Source: Verrucomicrobia bacterium UBA1412 (GTDB lineage: Bacteria; Verrucomicrobiota; Verrucomicrobiia; Limisphaerales; UBA1412). From it: a stretch of 10,256 nt of DNA. Shown in pieces: positions 6,348 to 10,256 of this stretch. Position 1 is the stretch's first letter, and each line of letters opens with the position of its first letter. The notes beneath the pieces were generated by a model, which did no database searches, was not told the DNA's origin, and worked only from the letters and a program-made list of their open reading frames with translations. Both the position numbers and the translations under genes were made by a program. The stretch is from positions 130-10,385 of the forward strand of contig DBPU01000098.1 of NCBI GenBank assembly GCA_002305615.1, in the 5' to 3' direction.

Positions 6348-7496
6348 TTAATTCGGAGTAGTTTTCGGCGGGTGCGAATCGGTGGAGTCCCAGCTTTGCA
6401 GGTCGGGATCCAGGGGCGGGAGAGTGTCGCGACTGAAGACCCAGAGATAGGCAAAGATGCTGGAAGCATAAGAAAACAAAATGGTGAAAATCGTGGGAAT
6501 GCAGACGAAAAATAAGATGTATATAGCGAATAAGATAGAGGAAAATAATGTGGGAAGAGCGGAATCCGTTATTAAATCCGCTATTGGAAGTAAGAATACG
6601 AAAAGGAACATGGTTAAGAAAGTTCCGGATGCCGCTATGAAACTGATCAGGAAGAGATAAAGGAGCATTGAGAAGAACTTGAATTTGACGGCCTGGAAAC
6701 TGAAAGCGATTGAATTCAGGAGGGATATCCTTTTATCCACGAGGAGGTTTACCGAGAAGAAGAAGAAGATATGGATGATCAGCCAGAAAAGGTACAGGAT
6801 TAGCGGGGCATTTAGCATGCTCGGAGATAATAAAGGAAGCATAAAAGGCAGCTGACTGATCAGACCCAGACCGACCAGAGACAGAGGGGCTCTGAAGTAG
6901 GCACTGAAGAGGTCCGTCATTCGGACTGGGTGGTTGCGAAACTGTTCCATAATGATCCAGCTCCAGGGCGCCACGACGGCAGGTATGAAGATGGCGAAAC
7001 AGAGACCTGCAAATAGAGAATAAAAGTGAGCCTTAAATGTGGAGATAAAAAGTACTAAAACCGGGATAAAGGCAACAAAATGGATCAAGAATGCTTTGAA
7101 GGGCAAACGGGTGAACCAAAACCTTCCGGCAGAAATCCAGAGGAAGCACTCAATTCGGAAATCGGGGACGGTGATGCCGGGAGTCCGGTCTGTCTCGTCG
7201 GTTTGTTCTGATGTGTCGGATGAGGAGGTTTCCTCCCGGGAGAGGTGCCGTGCAGGTTGCGATTCTTCGAAACAGGGTATGGGGCCGGGGTCCTGTTGAG
7301 GCTCTGTATCCATCAGGGTGTCCTCGGAAGAAAACTGCAATCCGGGAATGCTTTTGAGAGAAGCCCATTTTGTCTGGCCGTCCCACCAGGCCCAGTCGGC
7401 AGAGGAGAGTTCTCCGACAAGGGCTTTCTCCCGGATGACCTCCAGGGAATAGGGCCCTTCGACTTTTCCGTTACGGCTGACGTGAATATTTTGCAT
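6348..7496 (-). CDS. GYF_2 (DUF4339)-domain multi-pass membrane protein, copy 1
   Basis: A 382-residue protein of unknown function. Residues 1-54 form a GYF_2 domain: MQNIHVSRNG, then GPYSLEVI (14-21) and the Trp-rich ADWAWWDGQTKWASL (33-47). GYF-like domains usually bind proline-rich peptides. A Ser/Glu/Gln-rich, probably disordered linker (55-105) leads to the motif PGITVPDFR (106-114), shared with the neighbouring paralogue. The rest is hydrophobic, with about six membrane segments near 134-153, 157-180, 205-225, 230-252, 274-300 and 315-345. Conserved loops include MEQFRNHPVRM (183-193) and LLVDKRISLLNS (251-262). The C-terminal tail is polar and proline-rich. No catalytic motif is visible. 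Compared with copy 2 it has 36 extra residues before YASSIFAYLWVFSRD. The gene has its own promoter (7569-7596). Its expected site is the inner membrane with the GYF domain in the cytoplasm (inference). Confidence 0.85.
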   Translation of the reverse strand: MQNIHVSRNGKVEGPYSLEVIREKALVGELSSADWAWWDGQTKWASLKSIPGLQFSSEDTLMDTEPQQDPGPIPCFEESQPARHLSREETSSSDTSEQTDETDRTPGITVPDFRIECFLWISAGRFWFTRLPFKAFLIHFVAFIPVLVLFISTFKAHFYSLFAGLCFAIFIPAVVAPWSWIIMEQFRNHPVRMTDLFSAYFRAPLSLVGLGLISQLPFMLPLLSPSMLNAPLILYLFWLIIHIFFFFSVNLLVDKRISLLNSIAFSFQAVKFKFFSMLLYLFLISFIAASGTFLTMFLFVFLLPIADLITDSALPTLFSSILFAIYILFFVCIPTIFTILFSYASSIFAYLWVFSRDTLPPLDPDLQSWDSTDSHPPKTTPN

Positions 7497-7568
7497 ACGA
7501 CATCAGAGACCCGGAGAGCCATTCGCTTTCAAAAAAGGCAGGCAGAGAGACTCTTCAAGTTACTCGCG

Positions 7569-7596
7569 ATTATAGAGAAGCGGGCAGGAAGAGCAA
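7569..7596 (-). promoter_or_regulatory. Promoter of GYF_2 copy 1
   Basis: On the minus strand, TTGCTC (7596-7591), a 16 bp spacer, then a perfect TATAAT (7574-7569). The same boxes and spacing occur before copy 2. The -35 is weak (3 of 6), but conservation between the duplicates supports the call. Transcription should start near 7562. No clear Shine-Dalgarno site precedes the ATG at 7496. Confidence 0.6.
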
Positions 7597-7692
7597 TATA
7601 AAAAGGATATTCGGATAAATAATTTTCCGATTCGATCAAAAGGATGACCGAAAGAGCAAAGAACGTTGTGGATGAGGAGGGCTTTTCGGCGG

Positions 7693-8685
7693 TTATTGAT
7701 CGACGGGCTCCCGGTTTTGCTGTGCGGAGTCTGAATTCGGGAGGGAGTCGCGGCTGAAGACCCAGAGATAGGCGAAGATTGTTGAAGCATAGGCGATCAA
7801 CAAGGTAATAACGCCCAGGAAATTGAAGAGCAAAAAGCCAATGGCGCTTACCGACCCGATCAGGAAGAGAAAAAGGAGCGTCGGGAGGAACTGGAAATTG
7901 ACGGCCTGAAAGCTGAAAGTGAGGGAATTCAGGAGGGAGGTTCTTTTATCCACGAGGAGGCTCATTGAGTAAAAGAGGAAAAAAGAGACGGCAGCAGAGA
8001 GAAAGAGTGCGGTTGCGGTGGCTTTTTTCTCATCGGAAATGACCAGGAGAAGCAAAAAGGGGAGCTGATTGATCAGGCCCAGACCGATCAGAGGCAGTGG
8101 AGCCCTGAGGTAGGCGCTGAAGAGGTCATCCATTCGGACAGAGTGATGGCGGAACTGCTCCATAATGATCCAGCTCCAGGGAGCCAGGACCGCGGGCATG
8201 AGGGCGGACCAGAGAGAAGCAAGCAGAGGATTGGGGATATAAAGTGAGACGACGAAAACAATCAGGATCGGGAGAAGAGCGAGAAAATGGATCAGGAGCG
8301 CATTGGGGGCCAGAGATCTGAACCAATACCAGCCGGCGGAAATCCAGAGGATGGGTTCGACGCGGAAATCGGGAACGGTGATGCCGGGAGCCTCATCGGT
8401 TTTGTCAGTCCGGGTGGTTGAACCTGAGGGTTCGCCAGAGGATGATTTTTCCTCTTCGAGTGTTGAGTGGGTCAGCGGTTCGGATTGAGTTTCTGCATCC
8501 GTCGGTGTGTTATCGGAAGGAAATTGCAAACCGGGCAGGTCCTTGATAGAAGCCCAATTTTTTTGGCCTTTCCACCAGGCCCAGTCGGCTGAGGAGAGTT
8601 CTTTGGCGAGGATTTTTTCCTGGATGACCTCCAGAGAATAGGGTCCTTCGACTTTTCCATTACGGCTGACGTGAATTTTTTGCAT
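7693..8685 (-). CDS. GYF_2 (DUF4339)-domain multi-pass membrane protein, copy 2
   Basis: A 330-residue paralogue of the downstream neighbour. Residues 1-54 are the GYF_2 domain (GPYSLEVI 14-21, ADWAWWKGQKNWASI 33-47). A Ser/Thr/Glu-rich linker (55-99) precedes APGITVPDFRVE (99-110). Membrane segments lie near 129-149, 153-176, 197-216, 222-245 and 265-312. The block APWSWIIMEQFRHHSVRM (168-185) and the loop LLVDKRTSLLNS (243-254) match copy 1. I place the start at 8685 rather than the first in-frame ATG (8730): the 8685 start aligns exactly with copy 1, and the extra 15 residues would come from the conserved leader. Function is unknown. The loop followed by a helix is loosely like small YciC/DUF975-type integral membrane families, but I cannot assign one. 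It is preceded by its own promoter and the aldolase terminator, so it is probably a separate unit from fba. Confidence 0.85.
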   Translation of the reverse strand: MQKIHVSRNGKVEGPYSLEVIQEKILAKELSSADWAWWKGQKNWASIKDLPGLQFPSDNTPTDAETQSEPLTHSTLEEEKSSSGEPSGSTTRTDKTDEAPGITVPDFRVEPILWISAGWYWFRSLAPNALLIHFLALLPILIVFVVSLYIPNPLLASLWSALMPAVLAPWSWIIMEQFRHHSVRMDDLFSAYLRAPLPLIGLGLINQLPFLLLLVISDEKKATATALFLSAAVSFFLFYSMSLLVDKRTSLLNSLTFSFQAVNFQFLPTLLFLFLIGSVSAIGFLLFNFLGVITLLIAYASTIFAYLWVFSRDSLPNSDSAQQNREPVDQ

Positions 8686-8769
8686 ACGACACCAGAGAAC
8701 AGGAGAGCAAAGCGCTTCTGAAACGAGCATTCAGAAAGGCAGGAAGAGAGACTCTTCAAGTTCCCCGTG

Positions 8770-8797
8770 ATTATAGGGAAGAGGGGATGAAGAGCAA
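8770..8797 (-). promoter_or_regulatory. Promoter of GYF_2 copy 2
   Basis: On the minus strand, TTGCTC (8797-8792), a 16 bp spacer, then a perfect TATAAT (8775-8770), identical in layout to the copy 1 promoter. The -35 abuts the T-tail of the aldolase terminator. The leader also carries GAAGAG-TCT-CTCTTC, a small hairpin that is disrupted in copy 1, and the octamer AAGCGCTT (8710-8717). Confidence 0.6.
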
Positions 8798-8799
8798 CC

Positions 8800-8840
8800 C
8801 GAAAAGGAAGAGGCCCTGTCCCGGAAAGGGAAGCAGGGCC
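8800..8840 (-). terminator. Intrinsic terminator of fba
   Basis: On the minus strand GGCCCTG (8840-8834) pairs with CAGGGCC (8818-8812), with an inner TCCC/GGGA stem closing a short loop. A T-rich tail TCTTCCTTTTC follows. It begins 28 bp after the fba stop. Confidence 0.8.
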
Positions 8841-8868
8841 CGAAAAGGATTTAGAAAATCACTTCGAT

Positions 8869-9831
8869 TTAGTCAAAAGCATGACCGGCGCAGCAAAGTA
8901 CGTTGCGAACTTTGTGGCGGACGAGCTTCTTGACTTCCTCTCTGGCGGGGCCGAGGTACTTGCGAGGATCGAACTCCTTAGGAGTTTCCGCGAAGACCTT
9001 GCGGATGCCGGCGGTCAGAGCCAGGCGCAGATCGGTGTCGATATTGACCTTGGTGCAACCGGTGCGGCGAGCGACTTCGATATCGCTTTCGGGAACACCC
9101 TGAGCACCGGGCAATGCGCCACCGTACTTATTAATTTCCTGAACCAGATGTTGAGGAACGGAAGAGGCACCGTGGAGAACCAGCGGGAAATCGCCCAGAC
9201 CTGCCTCCATGAGAGCGGCCTTAATAGCTTTGAGGCGTTCGAGATCCAGGTGTTGCTCACCGGTGAACTTGTAGGCACCGTGGGAGTTGCCAATGGCTAC
9301 AGCCAGAGAATCAGCTCCGGTGGCTTTGATAAATTCGACGGCTTCGGAAGGACGGGTATAGACGCCGGAGGCATTGAATTCGCCGGAGTCTTCGCCTTCA
9401 TCATGTTGAGAGCCGACCAATTTGCCCAGCTCACCTTCCACCACAGCATTGTGGGCGTGCGCATATTCCACCACTTTTTTCGTCAGAGCGATATTCTCCT
9501 GGAAAGGAAGGTGGCTTCCATCAATCATGACACTGGTGAAGCCTTCATCGATACACTCTTTGCAGAGCTCGAAAGAATCACCGTGATCAAGATGGACGGC
9601 GATGGGAATGTTTGAGAGGCTGACAGCAGCTTCAATGAGTTTCTTCAAGTAAACCGGGTTCGCATAGCTGCGGGCACCTTTGGAAATCTGAAGAATCAGA
9701 GGAGCCTTTTCTTCTTCGCACGCGGCAACGATCGCCTGTACAAGCTCCATGTTGTTCACATTGAATGCCCCAAGGGCATACTTGCCCTTTAACGCTTTGG
9801 CAAACAAATCTTTGGTTGTAGTTAATGGCAT
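8869..9831 (-). CDS. fba: Class II (zinc-dependent) fructose-1,6-bisphosphate aldolase
   Basis: Cytosolic enzyme cleaving fructose-1,6-bisphosphate to dihydroxyacetone phosphate and glyceraldehyde-3-phosphate in glycolysis, and the reverse in gluconeogenesis. Its 320 residues fit the shorter class II form. Key features: GAFNVNN (21-27), the catalytic/zinc motif HLDHGDS (80-86, with catalytic D82 and zinc ligand H83), VEGELG (131-136), zinc ligand H184 in GNSHGAYK, HGASS (220-224, zinc ligand H220) and the phosphate-binding NIDTD (263-267). The ATG at 9831 starts MPLTTTKDLFAKAL; no strong Shine-Dalgarno site precedes it. It appears monocistronic: divergent from cysE upstream, with a good terminator downstream. 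A tagatose-bisphosphate or related sugar-phosphate aldolase is a less likely alternative because these families share motifs. Confidence 0.95.
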   Translation of the reverse strand: MPLTTTKDLFAKALKGKYALGAFNVNNMELVQAIVAACEEEKAPLILQISKGARSYANPVYLKKLIEAAVSLSNIPIAVHLDHGDSFELCKECIDEGFTSVMIDGSHLPFQENIALTKKVVEYAHAHNAVVEGELGKLVGSQHDEGEDSGEFNASGVYTRPSEAVEFIKATGADSLAVAIGNSHGAYKFTGEQHLDLERLKAIKAALMEAGLGDFPLVLHGASSVPQHLVQEINKYGGALPGAQGVPESDIEVARRTGCTKVNIDTDLRLALTAGIRKVFAETPKEFDPRKYLGPAREEVKKLVRHKVRNVLCCAGHAFD

Positions 9832-9851
9832 ATTTTTTCTGAAAAATAGAC

Positions 9852-9865
9852 GCGCCTGGTGGCGC
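9852..9865 (-). other. Small hairpin in the fba leader
   Basis: GCGCC and GGCGC flank a four-base loop. On the minus strand it is followed by GTCTATTTTTC and then the fba start 20 bp downstream. It may be an mRNA 5' structure; a regulatory role is not shown. Confidence 0.35.
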
Positions 9866-9917
9866 AGACATCAGACAGTATGCCAAAACCAAAGTAAAAG
9901 GGAAACAAAAAGTATTC

Positions 9918-9962
9918 GCCCCCCGGTTTTTGGTTTTCGGGGGCCTGGAGTTTTCCGCTCCA
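9918..9962. other. Two consecutive dyads in the fba-cysE divergent region
   Basis: First dyad: CCCCCG (9920-9925) with CGGGGG (9938-9943), or in shifted register GCCCCC with GGGGGC. Second dyad: TGGAG (9946-9950) with CTCCA (9958-9962). They lie between divergent genes, so they cannot be ordinary gene-end terminators for either. Operator or leader structure is possible. I could not find a convincing sigma70 promoter for either gene here. Confidence 0.35.
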
Positions 9963-10035
9963 TGCCCGGGAAGCGCTTGCAATTCTTTATGTTTGGCAGT
10001 GACTTTTCTTGCACGGTGGAGAAGAAAAGAAGATA

Positions 10036-10256
10036 ATGACCCTCAGCATGAGTGATGCTTTGAAACCTTTTGTAGATGGGCTCCTGGAGTCCTACACAAA
10101 GACCGGAATTATTAACAACGTTGATGGGGCGAATTTGCCCTCAAAGGCCGGAGTGGCCCAAATAACAGAAGACTTGCTGCATCTGTTGTTGCCCGGCTTT
10201 TTCGAGGGGTACCCCGTGGCGATGCAGAGCTTGAGGTATCGGACGCAGACTCTGGC
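10036..10256 (+). CDS. cysE: Probable serine O-acetyltransferase (CysE/EpsC type), N-terminal 73 residues, cut by window edge
   Basis: Would acetylate L-serine with acetyl-CoA to O-acetylserine, the first step of cysteine synthesis. Only the N-terminal helical region is present. GIINNVDGANLPSKAGVAQI followed by LLHLLLPGFFEGYP resembles the segment before the hexapeptide-repeat domain in EpsC-type enzymes (LPS...lLFPGYF). The catalytic left-handed beta-helix lies beyond the right edge, so the call rests on a short stretch. I start at 10036, with GGAG (10018-10021) and AAGAAG upstream; a second ATG at 10048 is possible. It is divergent from fba. Confidence 0.7.
   Translation, partial: MTLSMSDALKPFVDGLLESYTKTGIINNVDGANLPSKAGVAQITEDLLHLLLPGFFEGYPVAMQSLRYRTQTL

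Larger units (their letters stand above)
6348..8797 (-). repeat. Tandem gene duplication of the GYF_2 membrane protein including promoter leaders
   Basis: Unit A (6348-7596) and unit B (7693-8797) each hold a promoter, a leader of about 75 nt and a GYF_2 membrane-protein gene in the same direction. Outside the genes, the 60 bp segments 7537-7596 and 8738-8797 align without gaps at 52 of 60 positions. The start context CGTATGCAAAA is shared. The N-terminal codons are close; linkers and membrane segments have diverged, so the duplication is not recent. Confidence 0.85.

Noticed and set aside
7611..7630. TCGGA/TCCGA weak hairpin after GYF_2 copy 2 as a terminator
   Set aside because: Only a 5 bp stem with a 10-base AT loop and a distant T-run; too weak to call.
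8686..8730. 15-residue N-terminal extension of GYF_2 copy 2
   Set aside because: The paralogue starts exactly at MQxIHVSRNG, and the extension lies in the conserved non-coding leader.
9995..10012. TTGGCA...TTGCA upstream of cysE, looking like a sigma54 promoter
   Set aside because: The GG and GC are 14 bases apart; sigma54 requires 10.
1..10256. Mobile elements, CRISPR arrays, tRNA or rRNA genes
   Set aside because: No transposase or integrase motifs, regularly spaced palindromic repeats with spacers, or RNA gene signatures were seen on either strand.

Overview
This 10.3 kb window looks like an ordinary chromosomal housekeeping region of a Gram-negative-type bacterium. No phage, insertion sequence, CRISPR array, tRNA or rRNA is visible. 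Secreted and membrane proteins include a triple LTXXQ protein with a signal peptide and a periplasmic-type S41 protease. Together with paired GYF_2 membrane proteins, TATAAT-type promoters and several starts with poor Shine-Dalgarno sites, they suggest a PVC-group bacterium, most likely Verrucomicrobiota. That placement is inference from gene content, not from a marker gene.

Layout, left to right. (1) 1-1131, minus: the first 377 codons of dnaK, running off the left edge. (2) 1132-1501: a 370 bp divergent regulatory region. It holds four TGTCAC-like hexamers at exactly 11 bp spacing, a sigma70-like promoter facing right and a sigma54-like promoter facing left. (3) 1502-2551, plus: an exported, methionine-rich protein with three LTXXQ (Spy/CpxP-like) repeats. 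(4) 2577-2603: a terminator shared by convergent genes. (5) 2649-6253, minus: ctpA (S41/PDZ protease), tsaD (tRNA t6A synthesis) and a GT4 glycosyltransferase. The last two overlap by 4 bp (ATGA); a strong hairpin lies between ctpA and tsaD. (6) 6348-8685, minus: two tandem paralogues of a GYF_2-domain multi-pass membrane protein, each with its own near-identical leader and TATAAT promoter. (7) 8869-9831, minus: class II fructose-bisphosphate aldolase with its own terminator. (8) 9832-10035: a structured divergent intergenic region. (9) 10036 to the right edge, plus: the start of a probable serine O-acetyltransferase.

Functionally, dnaK (cytosolic chaperone), the divergent Spy-like protein (envelope chaperone or sensor) and ctpA (envelope protease) form a loose protein quality-control theme. 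tsaD, fba and cysE are core metabolism. The GT4 enzyme probably works on surface polysaccharide. The most unusual signals are the phased TGTCAC array between dnaK and the LTXXQ gene, the uncharacterised GYF_2 membrane pair with conserved promoter leaders, and the hairpin just before tsaD.
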